Notes: generated by a model from the sequence alone, not told the origin. A stretch of DNA of 13,713 nt from an uncultured Eggerthellaceae bacterium (GCA_934670115.1 CAKUOV010000052.1:1-13713); one strand, 5' to 3'. Counted from the first letter of the stretch, positions 1 to 7,497 are shown. Numbers and translations are program-made.

Positions 1-2150
1 GTGAGCGTCAGCTTTTCAGAAGCCGGCGTGGTGCAAGCTTCATCCAAATACCAGCCGCCAAAAACGTAGCCGGTCTTGGTCGGCTCGGGATTGAACGTAG
101 ACATTGCGGTATAGCACGCATCGCTATGCGCATGCTCCGCTTTGCCGCAGGTCAGGTCCCACTGCCAATCGGACCAGTACCAACCATGATTATTTGACGT
201 ATAGCACCCGATTGTCTTGTTCTTATTCTTGTCGGCAGCCTGCGTAGGCACAGCCGTATGCTGGTGCACTTCCTTCGTGCAGGTCAGCGCCGTAGACGAC
301 GAACCAGAGAACACCGTTATTTCTTGCTCGTACACGCCCGACTTCGGCTCAATGTACGAACCGCCATTCGTGTTGTACTTCAGCGTGTACGTGTTGCGAT
401 CGTACGCGCCTTCAATAACCGTAGAGGCATCGGCCTTGATAACCTGATCCAGGAAGCCCGTTGCGGTGAAGCCTTCTTTTTGCTCGGGGTTAAACGACGC
501 AATGTCGCCCACGCGACCGCTGACGACCGTCTCCTTGATATCGTATTTATCTGTGCCCGTAGCGTTAAGCTTTTCAGTCTTCTCAACAACGCGGTACGTG
601 GTTTCCTTGCCTTGGACAATCAAGTTGATGCTAATCTGCTCGGTGCTGGGCAAATTCGCAATAGCAATCTGCTGGTTATCAGTAATAGTAATACCGTATT
701 GTGCCTGGTCGGTAGCGCTTACGGAAAGCTCGTAGCCGCCTTCGGGACCAACGGTCACATCGGTACCGTACATTTCGCTATTCAAAACGGTGAAGTTGAT
801 GGCCTTCTCGTCAATGCCGATCTGCTCGGTATGACCCTTGCCCACCAGGGAACCATCGGCGCCAACGTAATTCACCGTAACGATTTTCTGACCTTCGGGC
901 ACTACGGGCTGCGCGTCAATCTTGCCGATCAACGCGTACGTGCTGAAGTGCTCCGCAGCAAAAGCGTCGGTCGCGGAATCAAGCGTTGCAACAGGCGTCA
1001 CCTTATCAAGAGCGTCGGTCACGTGGTACACGCCCACGGAATCGCCCTTCAGGGTCACGCCCTCAAAGTTCACGGAAACAGGACCTTTCGGTTCAATAGC
1101 GTTGCCCTGAGTATCGGTGAACGTAATGTCAACAACAACGGAATCAACCATTTCCTTGTTCTCGGCGGCGGCGGCAGTTTCGAGCATCTTCTCAACGGCT
1201 TTGTCCTTCACCAGAGAAACGCTCATCACGGCATCGGCGGGGAGCATGCCTTCGTTGCCCTTGACCACAACGTTAATACCGCCAAACAAATTAAAGAAGC
1301 CGCCAATGTGATTCACGGAGAACGTGTTCACGGCAGGCTCGGGTGCCGGCTCAGATGCAGCCGAAGTATCGGAAGAGGAAGAAGCTTCGCCAGCAGGCTG
1401 CGCGGGAGTTGCTGGCTTTTCAGTTGCAGCTGTGTCTGCCTTGGGGGTTTCGGTCGGAGCAGCTTCGCCGGCAGCAGCGTTATCGGCTGCGGGGGCCTTG
1501 TCATCCGCGCCAGTCGCTTCGGCTGCACCCTTGTTGGAATCGGTACCAGCTGCAGCGTTCGCGGCATCGTTACTATTATTAGTAGAAGCAGCGTCCTGGG
1601 AAGCATCGGGAGCTTCGACATCCTTGTTGCCTTCCGCAGCTGCGGCGCCTTCGGCACCGTCAGTCGCGGCAGGCTTCTCGTTTTCGGCAGCAGCAGGTGT
1701 TTCGGCCGCAACGGCAACCGCCTTCACCACAAGCTTCGCACCCTCAACGGGCGTGAAGGAATACTGGCCACTCGCATTCGGAGCCAGCGCGCCACCAGCG
1801 TACGAAACTTCGGAGAGCGCATAGTCCGGACCAGGTGTGGCGGCGTTGTCGTACGGCGTTACCGTAAACGCAACTACCTTATCTGCCGCGGCGGGCAAAT
1901 AGCCCAGCGCATCAACATCAGCTTGCTTATATGAAACTTGCGTTGAGGTATCGGTGATAACAACGTTTTCCAACGAAGTCTTCACCTGAACAAATGAGTC
2001 GTCTTTTGCACCTCCCTGAATGAATTCGGCAAATGCATTAAAGTGGCTAAATGTCACCACCATGGCAATGGAGAGGAAAACAGCTAACACCTTTGTCGAA
2101 AGGCTATAGCGGCTTGTTGCATCCTCTGCGTTCGCTATTGCATGTTTCAT
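1..2150 (-). CDS. Large secreted surface protein with InlB/Flg_new-type repeat (3' end outside window)
   Basis: Reading the minus strand from ATG at 2150 gives 716 codons with no stop before the window edge, so the protein is truncated here only by the window. An SD-like AGAGGTAGG precedes the start. Residues 1-41 are a signal peptide (hydrophobic core KVLAVFLSIAMVV, likely cleavage NAFA|E). Residues about 149-273 form a low-complexity Ala/Glu/Pro/Asp linker. After it comes a beta-rich segment ending in HFSTYALIG, a pattern common in Gram-positive adhesins, then MucBP-like beta repeats. TYTLKYNTNGG (near 590) and GYVFGGWYLDEAC (near 695) are the two halves of a Listeria-Bacteroides (Flg_new) repeat, split by a Cys/His-rich insert. 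Role inferred: cell-surface adhesin or host-interaction protein; any LPXTG anchor would lie outside the window. The only long plus-strand frame here is its shadow. Confidence 0.85.
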   Translation of the reverse strand, partial: MKHAIANAEDATSRYSLSTKVLAVFLSIAMVVTFSHFNAFAEFIQGGAKDDSFVQVKTSLENVVITDTSTQVSYKQADVDALGYLPAAADKVVAFTVTPYDNAATPGPDYALSEVSYAGGALAPNASGQYSFTPVEGAKLVVKAVAVAAETPAAAENEKPAATDGAEGAAAAEGNKDVEAPDASQDAASTNNSNDAANAAAGTDSNKGAAEATGADDKAPAADNAAAGEAAPTETPKADTAATEKPATPAQPAGEASSSSDTSAASEPAPEPAVNTFSVNHIGGFFNLFGGINVVVKGNEGMLPADAVMSVSLVKDKAVEKMLETAAAAENKEMVDSVVVDITFTDTQGNAIEPKGPVSVNFEGVTLKGDSVGVYHVTDALDKVTPVATLDSATDAFAAEHFSTYALIGKIDAQPVVPEGQKIVTVNYVGADGSLVGKGHTEQIGIDEKAINFTVLNSEMYGTDVTVGPEGGYELSVSATDQAQYGITITDNQQIAIANLPSTEQISINLIVQGKETTYRVVEKTEKLNATGTDKYDIKETVVSGRVGDIASFNPEQKEGFTATGFLDQVIKADASTVIEGAYDRNTYTLKYNTNGGSYIEPKSGVYEQEITVFSGSSSTALTCTKEVHQHTAVPTQAADKNKNKTIGCYTSNNHGWYWSDWQWDLTCGKAEHAHSDACYTAMSTFNPEPTKTGYVFGGWYLDEACTTPASEKLTL

Positions 2151-2264
2151 CTTGTCACCTACCTCTTCCCTCTTTCCGCGCGCAAACCCCAATACACGCT
2201 TACCCGCTTTTAGATCTTCCTCTTACTGCTTGTTCGTTACGTACTTACTGTTTTCCGCCGTGCG

Positions 2265-2699
2265 TCAGTCGCACCTTGCAACCAATTTATCGGCGGTTTT
2301 GCTTGCAGCAGCATCGTTCGACAAAATATCGACCGTTACCAAAAGCAATTCCAGAAAGCTACGAAACTTCATTTCAACGCCACGCTCCACCCAGGTCATC
2401 TTGCCTTGCCAGCTGCAATGCTGGCGAAACATAATGTCCAGGCGAAACGTTGCCAAGCGACCCGCATGCGATCCGCCGGCAAAACTTGTCTGCCGGCAAT
2501 CAGACGAATTCGCTTTGTCCATGCAGTCCAAAACATCTTCTATCGTCAGCGCAAACGTGACTGCGTTATCAAACCGAACGCCCTCTGGCAAGCTGCGATG
2601 ATAGATAGTTCCCTGTATTTGCGGCGTTGTTTCATCCACGGACACAACGAACTCGTTCGAGTTCACCGGCGCGAAAAGTTCATCTTTTACGTATTTCAT
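2265..2699 (-). CDS. Small protein of unknown function upstream of the surface protein gene
   Basis: 144-aa frame. The ATG at 2699 is chosen over an upstream in-frame ATG at 2756 because GGAGGG sits about 6 nt before it. There is no signal peptide and no clear membrane segment. The middle reads GTIYHRSLPEGVRFDNAV, and a second block reads FRQHCSWQGKMTWVERG followed by a hydrophobic helix (FRSFLELLLVTVDIL). That block resembles, from memory, small uncharacterised proteins of gut Clostridia and Eggerthellaceae with a pattern like FRQ-SWQG-TW-E; I cannot name a Pfam family. It lies 114 bp upstream of the surface-protein gene on the same strand, with no terminator seen between them, so co-transcription is possible. 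Function unknown; the reading frame itself looks genuine. Confidence 0.7.
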   Translation of the reverse strand: MKYVKDELFAPVNSNEFVVSVDETTPQIQGTIYHRSLPEGVRFDNAVTFALTIEDVLDCMDKANSSDCRQTSFAGGSHAGRLATFRLDIMFRQHCSWQGKMTWVERGVEMKFRSFLELLLVTVDILSNDAAASKTADKLVARCD

Positions 2700-3016
2700 T
2701 TTCGCCCTCCGCGAAGAAATAAAAGAGCCCGAACGAATCAGGAACGTTTTTGGCACTAAGCATGCATAGTTACAGTATGCAGAAAGTGTTCCGTTTCTAT
2801 TCCGTTTTCGATGATTATGCGGAGGTTTTTTAAATTTTTTGTAAAGGGACGCTCACATCACGTGAGCGGCGGCACGAAAGCTTCCCAGCGCAATGCAGCA
2901 TCGCGGAGACGTTACCGCGTGCGGCACTGCAAGAAACCGGCGCACCGAGGTACGAGCACGTGGCTGCCGATGCCCATCCACGCATCATTATGCAAGGTCA
3001 GAACCCTGTTTCTCCG
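2700..3016. other. Intergenic region between regulator gene and small gene
   Basis: This 317-bp stretch holds no credible gene on either strand. It contains the inverted repeat at 2763-2781, an AT-rich patch at 2826-2845, and a 7-bp stem with 5-nt loop at 2850-2868 (arms CGCTCAC and GTGAGCG). A weaker CGCGG/CCGCG hairpin lies near 2903-2920. Neither hairpin has a T-run on the 3' side for the minus-strand regulator transcript, so neither qualifies as an intrinsic terminator. Confidence 0.5.
2763..2781. promoter_or_regulatory. Inverted repeat upstream of the small gene, possible operator
   Basis: TGCATA and TATGCA are perfect 6-bp arms separated by 7 bp, lying 64-82 bp upstream of the ATG at 2699. 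The position fits the promoter region of the minus-strand gene pair, but no convincing -35/-10 pair is visible, so an operator role is only a possibility. Confidence 0.25.
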
Positions 3017-4267
3017 CTAGCACGAAGCTGCAGGATCCGTCAAAGCATACCATTCAGCGGAAACGCGTGCATCTGAACGGGGAAATCGGTCGTGAAAGGC
3101 AGACTTCAGGCGGTGCAGAATTGCCTCGGCGTTTTCCTCACCTGCCTCGGGAAGCAGCACTAGAAACTGCTTGGCATTCAGCCGCGAATAGACATCCCCA
3201 CTGCGCAAATGCCGCGAAAGAATAGCTTCCACGCGACGCGCATCCAACGCAACATTCTTCGAATTGTCGTAAGAGATGGCAACCACCACGGCGTTGCGCT
3301 TCGCGCGCCCGGCATTACGCGCTTCGCGGCGCACAAGCGACAAGAACGAATTCCAGTCGCAACGCATTCCCTTGCCGTCAAATGCCTCTTCGTTCAAGAT
3401 GCAACGCACCGAATCAATAGGCATTACTTCGCCACTGATTGCCTGGCGCGCCTCTTCGTAGGCAAGCTGCAATTCAGAAGAAGGAACAACGCCCAACTTG
3501 TCGTTGAACAGCTTGCTCACGTTTTCGAACACCGCAACAGCTTTTTCGGGGCAACCCGATGCCGTGAGCGCGCGAATGTAGCGAATGTTCAGCTCTTCCG
3601 ATTCTGGCGCAAAACGCAAGGCGCGCTCGCAAACCGCAGCGATTTCGGACATATTTTCCTCGCCGCTCAGCAGGCGCGTAAGGGTCAAGCACTCATTGAT
3701 ATACGCCGAGCGACCATAGGCGTTAATGGGAGCAACCCAGCTTTCGCCTTCGAAGCCGGGAAGAAAATCGCCGCGATAGATATCGACGGCGCGTTTATGC
3801 AGGTCAATTCGTTCTTCGGTACTCTGGGCAAGATCAGCCTTGGCAATGAAATCTTGGAAGAGGTCCAGGTCAACCGACGTTGTGTACTGTGGATTCCATC
3901 GGTATGCACCCGGACGCGCCACAATCAAGTCGCGCGCGTGAGGCAGCCCCAGATTTGCCAGCGCATCACGCGCACGGCTCACGTTATGCTGAAGCGTTTT
4001 CAGCGGATCCTCGCGTTTTTGGGTTTCATCCCACAGCACCTCGAAGAGTTCGTTAACGGGAACGTCGCGATCGCGATGAATCACCAGATAAGCCACGAGC
4101 ATCCAAATGCGGCGACCACGACCGGCAATATTAATGGATTCGTTTTCAGAAGCGCTCTCTTCAGGATTATGCGTACTCAGAGAAAAAGCACCCAGCGTGC
4201 GCACAAAAAAGGAATCCTGAGCGGGGTTGTTGTCCTGGCGCGTTTTTCCAGCCGTCGTCTTTGCCAT
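3017..4267 (-). CDS. SARP/BTAD-family transcriptional regulator with degenerate GGDEF-like C-terminus
   Basis: 416-aa protein starting at ATG 4267 with AGGGGAG upstream. Residues about 20-128 are an OmpR-like winged-helix DNA-binding domain (RRIWMLVAYLVIHRDRDVP, then LQHNVSRARDAL as recognition helix). Residues about 134-280 are a helical bacterial transcriptional activator domain (VDLDLFQDFI, YRGDFLPGFEGESWV, LRFAPESEELNIRYIRAL). This order defines SARP/AfsR-type regulators, which activate target promoters. Residues about 300-395 resemble a GGDEF fold (VVVAISYDNS; RSGDVYSRLNAKQFLVLLP; ENAEAILHRLKSAF), but NAKQF stands where GG(D/E)EF should be, so cyclase activity is unlikely and a sensory or structural role is inferred. 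It is the first gene of the minus-strand block; the neighbouring surface protein is a plausible but unproven target. Confidence 0.85.
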   Translation of the reverse strand: MAKTTAGKTRQDNNPAQDSFFVRTLGAFSLSTHNPEESASENESINIAGRGRRIWMLVAYLVIHRDRDVPVNELFEVLWDETQKREDPLKTLQHNVSRARDALANLGLPHARDLIVARPGAYRWNPQYTTSVDLDLFQDFIAKADLAQSTEERIDLHKRAVDIYRGDFLPGFEGESWVAPINAYGRSAYINECLTLTRLLSGEENMSEIAAVCERALRFAPESEELNIRYIRALTASGCPEKAVAVFENVSKLFNDKLGVVPSSELQLAYEEARQAISGEVMPIDSVRCILNEEAFDGKGMRCDWNSFLSLVRREARNAGRAKRNAVVVAISYDNSKNVALDARRVEAILSRHLRSGDVYSRLNAKQFLVLLPEAGEENAEAILHRLKSAFHDRFPRSDARVSAEWYALTDPAASC

Positions 4268-4331
4268 GATTCATCTCCCCTTCTTGAGTCCGTGCGCTCC
4301 GTTGAATGTTCAATATAACATATATGCAAAC

Positions 4332-4352
4332 GTCTACTACTGAGTGATAGAC
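4332..4352. promoter_or_regulatory. Interrupted 21-bp palindrome upstream of SARP gene, candidate operator
   Basis: The sequence has the symmetric form GTCTA-N2-ACT-N-AGT-N2-TAGAC, centred about 75 bp upstream of the SARP start codon, in AT-rich DNA (TATATT lies at 4313-4320 on the minus strand). A second smaller dyad, TTGAA-TG-TTCAA, is at 4302-4313. Position and symmetry suggest binding by a dimeric regulator, possibly the SARP itself. The promoter hexamers are not clear. Confidence 0.4.
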
Positions 4353-4434
4353 ATCATATTATCAATGGCACATATTTTAACCTAGATTTACCCTGCGAAC
4401 ACTATTTACCACAATTTTAATTGACGGCTGCAGC

Positions 4435-4460
4435 AAAAATGGGACACATGTCCCATTTTT
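4435..4460. terminator. Bidirectional intrinsic terminator-like hairpin
   Basis: Perfect 12-bp arms, AAAAATGGGACA and TGTCCCATTTTT, separated by CA. As RNA it forms an 11-bp stem with a 4-nt loop, GC-rich at the top, followed by a T-run on both strands (six Ts on plus, five on minus). It lies upstream of the SARP gene and would stop minus-strand transcripts arriving from the RM region. A protein-binding palindrome is the alternative. Confidence 0.55.
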
Positions 4461-4688
4461 TAGGGGGTAAAGCAGACCATTTGGAACACAAGTTGGCACG
4501 TGCTCTTTCGGGCATTGTAACACGATAAGCTGCAGAAACGCTGAAATCGGTAACGGCAGTAGAGCGGAAATGGCCCGGAAATGGCGAGAGTGGCCCTGGA
4601 CTAATCTGACCAAACCACACTGCGACGATTGTTTCGTTTCGCGCGGTAAATCTTCCTTCTCGATTCAAGTTGTCGAAAAATTGAGGCT

Positions 4689-4867
4689 AATGCGCAAAAT
4701 ATTCCTGTTCGGGGTAGGTAGGCAAAGCTGCTTCAAAAGAGCCATCCCGCATTGCTTCCCGTGACCTGGGGAAATGCGATGTAAAACGCTGCGTATCCAA
4801 GCAAAACGAACGAAGACGCGATGATTCCGCTCATGCATATGCCCCGAACAGGAATATTTTGCACATT
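4689..4867. repeat. 179-bp element bounded by 26-bp inverted repeats (MITE-like)
   Basis: The left arm 4689-4714 and right arm 4842-4867 are reverse complements over 26 bp with one mismatch (core GCAAAATATTCCTGTTCGGGG at most partly shown: AAAATATTCCTGTTCGGGG). The 127-bp interior has no start-to-stop gene. The size and the near-identical ends fit a small non-autonomous transposable element or a long-stem RNA structure. No convincing target-site duplication is visible at the ends. Confidence 0.5.
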
Positions 4868-4907
4868 CGCGCCGAAAAAACGACAAGATGGATGAGAGGC
4901 TAAGGAG

Positions 4908-5006
4908 GGCGAGGATGAAACGAGGAGAATAGAGGGCAAGAACGAGGCGAAGAAGGGGGAGCCCGCATCGAAACACAAAGCGGCAAAGCGATTCGCACAT
5001 ATCAAA
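4908..5006. repeat. 99-bp direct repeat, left copy
   Basis: Identical to 7834-7932 in the same orientation except at 4945 (A here, G at 7871). Sequence on both sides diverges sharply at the boundaries. It contains stop codons in some frames and no gene I recognise, although one frame is rich in Lys/Arg/Glu (GEDETRRIEGKNEAKKGEP). One frame runs from the repeat straight into the AbiEi-like remnant without a start codon. Confidence 0.9.
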
Positions 5007-5371
5007 CCCACGCGTTCACCGTCTCCCGGCTTGCCGAGGACTGCGGGATATCCGACTCGTCGGCGAAGACGATGCTCAGGCGAGCCGTTGATGTCGGGCT
5101 GATCGAGAGGGCAAGGCGCGGGGTCCACGTTTCCAAATCAGGGCAGTTCGCCACAGCGGAAATCGATTCATTCGAGCTCCTCTTCGCGATTGACCCCAAT
5201 GCCGTCGTCTCGTTCCATTCGGCGCTTGAAGCTCACGGTATCGCCCACAACGTTGGGGACGACGCCTGTCAGTTCAGGTCAGCAGCCATCAAAAGCGCTT
5301 TTGCGTACTCTGGCATCTCATACGCCCCCTTCCCTCCTGCCAAAGGCATTCCAACCCAATCGGTGCGCGGC
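5007..5371 (+). pseudogene. AbiEi-like antitoxin/transcriptional regulator remnant, lacking both ends
   Basis: The frame reads THAFTVSRLAEDCGISDSS, then MLRRAVDVGLIERARRGVH: a winged-helix DNA-binding segment typical of AbiEi-family antitoxins of type IV toxin-antitoxin systems. It continues into VVSFHSALEAHGIAHNV, the conserved central block of that family, and loses likeness after about 5371. The frame is open back to a TGA at 4916 but has no ATG, GTG or TTG before 5072, which lies inside the helix-turn-helix. The true 5' end is therefore missing, apparently replaced by the 99-bp repeat. No AbiEii nucleotidyltransferase partner follows. It could still make a short protein from ATG 5072 (open to 5647), but the tail looks like random frame. 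Family assignment is by motif recognition, moderately sure. Confidence 0.5.
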
Positions 5372-5397
5372 GAGGACTGGCCGACTGCTTGTAGCGT

Positions 5398-5540
5398 ATC
5401 CCCTCCGACGTGCTCGACGAATTCGATGAGACGACGAAGGGCGGGCCCTTCAAGCTCGACAAGGATTCGACCAAATCACGCAGCTGGTCGCGGCGATGGA
5501 GGCTGTGCCTTCCCGAAAAAAAGAGGAAATCAAGAAATAG
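5398..5540 (+). pseudogene. Frameshifted coding remnant, unknown family
   Basis: One frame reads IPSDVLDEFDETTKGGPFK and stays protein-like to about 5465. A neighbouring frame then reads GFDQITQLVAAMEAVPSRKK and stops at TAG 5538-5540. Joining them across one frameshift gives a continuous acidic-then-basic C-terminus. I do not recognise the family. Its place right after the AbiEi-like remnant suggests decayed accessory genes. Confidence 0.3.
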
Positions 5541-5612
5541 CTGTTATAGACACAAAACCGCAGCCAAGTCTCAAGATATTGTACTCGTTTCGGACTCACG
5601 AAAAGGCACAAA

Positions 5613-6284
5613 TCACTCATCTGATGTTTCAACAACATCGTATTTGACACGACTCCCAGCAAAGTTGGGTATGACTGTATATCTTTCGGAAAGAAAACTC
5701 AAAGCCTGTTGACCAATCTTCTCAGCGCTCACATCGTTCTCGGGAAAACTATCTGCCCACGATCTTCCGGGATGAAGCATGTCCCACAAGGGTCGCTTTC
5801 CAGCAATTCTTCCTTTTCCGGGGTTATGATTTCCGAACCCTTCAACTAAAACATTCCATACAGGGGAATGCCGTGAAATCATAAGTGACTCACCAAGAGA
5901 AATCCAAAGATCATCAACCACCAGATGACGACAAAAGAAATCGGCAATGTCCAAATTGCTGGCCTGAGAAATGCTGTTTGCATGATCGCACAACCTCTTA
6001 TACAGCGCATTGCCCGTCGAGCTGTCTTCGATAAAGCCACCTTTGCGTTTACCTTTAGAATCCGCTTTTCCGACATATATCGGGGCAATAAGCTCTAATC
6101 GATTGAGCTCTGCTAGGGGTTGATAAGCATAGAAATCGCCAACATAGTATAGGGAATACACGCCCGACCCCTCAAAAGCCTGCAGCCCCGACAAGGGGAC
6201 TGGCTCTGTATCAATCAGTGCGTTTCCTACACTATTTGCAAGATTAATCTTATCGAGAGGATTAAACGGAATCATACTGCCCAC
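5613..6284 (-). CDS. Eco29kI-like type II restriction endonuclease (GIY-YIG family)
   Basis: 223 aa. Residues that match the GIY-YIG nuclease active site are present in order: GVY (Tyr43), IYVGK (Tyr70), RLCDH (Arg97, His101), GESLM (Glu132) and PVWN (Asn144). The Tyr-Tyr (27), Arg-His (4) and Glu-Asn (12) spacings equal those I recall for Eco29kI, which cuts CCGCGG. This strongly supports an active Eco29kI-family enzyme; the exact target is inferred. It overlaps the methylase gene by 13 nt. GTG at 6284 is preferred because GAGGTG lies about 4 nt upstream; ATG at 6275 would give a classic 4-nt ATGA overlap. Translational coupling would make endonuclease output depend on the methylase. No intrinsic terminator is evident right after the stop. 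Confidence 0.85.
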   Translation of the reverse strand: MGSMIPFNPLDKINLANSVGNALIDTEPVPLSGLQAFEGSGVYSLYYVGDFYAYQPLAELNRLELIAPIYVGKADSKGKRKGGFIEDSSTGNALYKRLCDHANSISQASNLDIADFFCRHLVVDDLWISLGESLMISRHSPVWNVLVEGFGNHNPGKGRIAGKRPLWDMLHPGRSWADSFPENDVSAEKIGQQALSFLSERYTVIPNFAGSRVKYDVVETSDE

Positions 6285-7477
6285 GAAACACCTCTTCGAA
6301 CGCCATTTGCTTTCCTGTACTGTATTTCATTCATCAAAATTGCTTCAGCAATGGATGATGTGACTTTTTGAGCGAGCAATACAGGCACCGCATTACCAAT
6401 CTGTCTCATAGCCTCCGTCCATGACCCATTTAACGCATACCCATCAGGAAAAGTTTGTATCCTTGCAGCCTCTCGGACGGTATAGTAGCGAGGCTGACCA
6501 TTGTCCATAATAAGCATATTCTCACCACCTGGAACGCCATGTACGCCCGCCTTGAGCGTTTTTGAAGGCATGTCAAGAACGCTGCCCGTATGCCCTGGGT
6601 ACACCTTGGCGCCAATCCGCAATTCGTGATTCATATAAACTGGGGAACCCTGTAATTTCGGTTCAGGCAAGTCTGAGAGAGCATCCCTCACTGTTCTCCA
6701 TGGCAGTTTCCCGCCAGTAGGCCTTTTCACGCTATTTTTCGCGCTAGGCGAATCAATGCCGTGCCTTTCCCAGTACTCTCCGCCGCTCCGCTGCGTCCAT
6801 TTGAGTGCATCCAGGCTATGGGTTGGTTCAGGGAACGACCACTTGATGCCAAGGTCGGAGCGAAATCCAACAATGAAAACTCTCTCTCGCTTTTGGGGCA
6901 CACCGTAGTCGGCTGCGTTTACCAATGTCGGAATCACGTTATACGTCAGCTCGTTTTTGGTCTGGGGTGACGAAGATTTTGCCTTCTGAAGTCGGCGAAG
7001 GTGGTCCTGCCAGGTCTCACTGCTCCTAACAGGCCTTTCAGGAAATTCGAGCCTCAGCAAAATGTACTGGAAGTAATCCGAGAACATTGGACGAAGAAGT
7101 CCTTTAACATTTTCCACAACGAAAGCGCGGGGTTTAATTTCACGAACAGCTGCAATCATTGCGGGAAACATATCCCTGCTGTCTTCGTGCGCCTTAGCAA
7201 TTCCTCCGATAGAAAATGGCTGACAAGGAGGGCCGCCCGCAAGCAAGTCAATTTCGTTCTCTAAAGAATCCCAGCAAAAATCCCTGACATCCATCTCGTG
7301 GACAGTCCAATCTTTCACGAGAGGGTATTTGCAATCGATGTTATCACGCATCGTTTGGCATGCCCATTTATCCCACTCTATCATCCCCAACGATTCAAAC
7401 CCAGATAGCGAGGTTCCGATAGCCAAGCCACCAGCTCCAGCAAACAACTCAAATGAAAGCAATCGATCGCAGTACAT
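6272..7477 (-). CDS. DNA (cytosine-5) methyltransferase of a type II RM system
   Basis: 401 aa, start ATG 7477 with AGGAGG 4 nt upstream. C5-methylase motifs are complete: motif I FAGAGGL (12-18, AdoMet binding), motif IV GGPPCQPFS with catalytic Cys85, motif VI VENV (ENV 122-124), motif VIII QKRERV (195-200), a variable target-recognition region about 205-320, motif IX REAARIQTFP (335-344) and motif X GNAVP (361-365). The enzyme transfers a methyl group from AdoMet to C5 of cytosine in the recognition site and so protects host DNA from the endonuclease encoded by the overlapping downstream gene. The module reads as slightly AT-richer than its flanks, consistent with transfer. A TATACT at 7498-7503 could be its -10 box, giving a very short leader. 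Confidence 0.92.
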   Translation of the reverse strand: MYCDRLLSFELFAGAGGLAIGTSLSGFESLGMIEWDKWACQTMRDNIDCKYPLVKDWTVHEMDVRDFCWDSLENEIDLLAGGPPCQPFSIGGIAKAHEDSRDMFPAMIAAVREIKPRAFVVENVKGLLRPMFSDYFQYILLRLEFPERPVRSSETWQDHLRRLQKAKSSSPQTKNELTYNVIPTLVNAADYGVPQKRERVFIVGFRSDLGIKWSFPEPTHSLDALKWTQRSGGEYWERHGIDSPSAKNSVKRPTGGKLPWRTVRDALSDLPEPKLQGSPVYMNHELRIGAKVYPGHTGSVLDMPSKTLKAGVHGVPGGENMLIMDNGQPRYYTVREAARIQTFPDGYALNGSWTEAMRQIGNAVPVLLAQKVTSSIAEAILMNEIQYRKANGVRRGVSWAV

Positions 7478-7497
7478 TATCCCTCCTATTTTTTATC

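Larger units (their letters stand above)
4268..4907. other. Long non-coding stretch upstream of the SARP gene
   Basis: About 640 bp with no supported gene. From left to right it holds the SARP promoter region with two dyads, the bidirectional hairpin at 4435-4460, an unremarkable segment 4461-4688, and the inverted-repeat element 4689-4867. A short minus-strand frame ending near 4733 reads MSGIIASSFVLLGYAAFYI, a hydrophobic stretch that could be the residue of a membrane-protein gene. It has no clean start or context and is not called a gene. Confidence 0.5.

Noticed and set aside
258..1934. 558-aa open frame on the plus strand
   Set aside because: It is the shadow of the surface-protein gene on the minus strand, which has a signal peptide, domain motifs and a ribosome site; the plus-strand translation is Arg/Gly/Val-rich without recognisable motifs.
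2850..2868. Hairpin as terminator for the SARP gene
   Set aside because: It is about 150 bp downstream and lacks a T-run on the relevant strand.
3209..4318. 369-aa plus-strand open frame
   Set aside because: Antisense to the SARP gene, whose domains are clear; no ribosome site or family likeness.
4733..5128. 131-aa minus-strand frame with hydrophobic segments
   Set aside because: It crosses the inverted-repeat element, the 99-bp repeat and the AbiEi-like remnant, so it is a composite of unrelated pieces.
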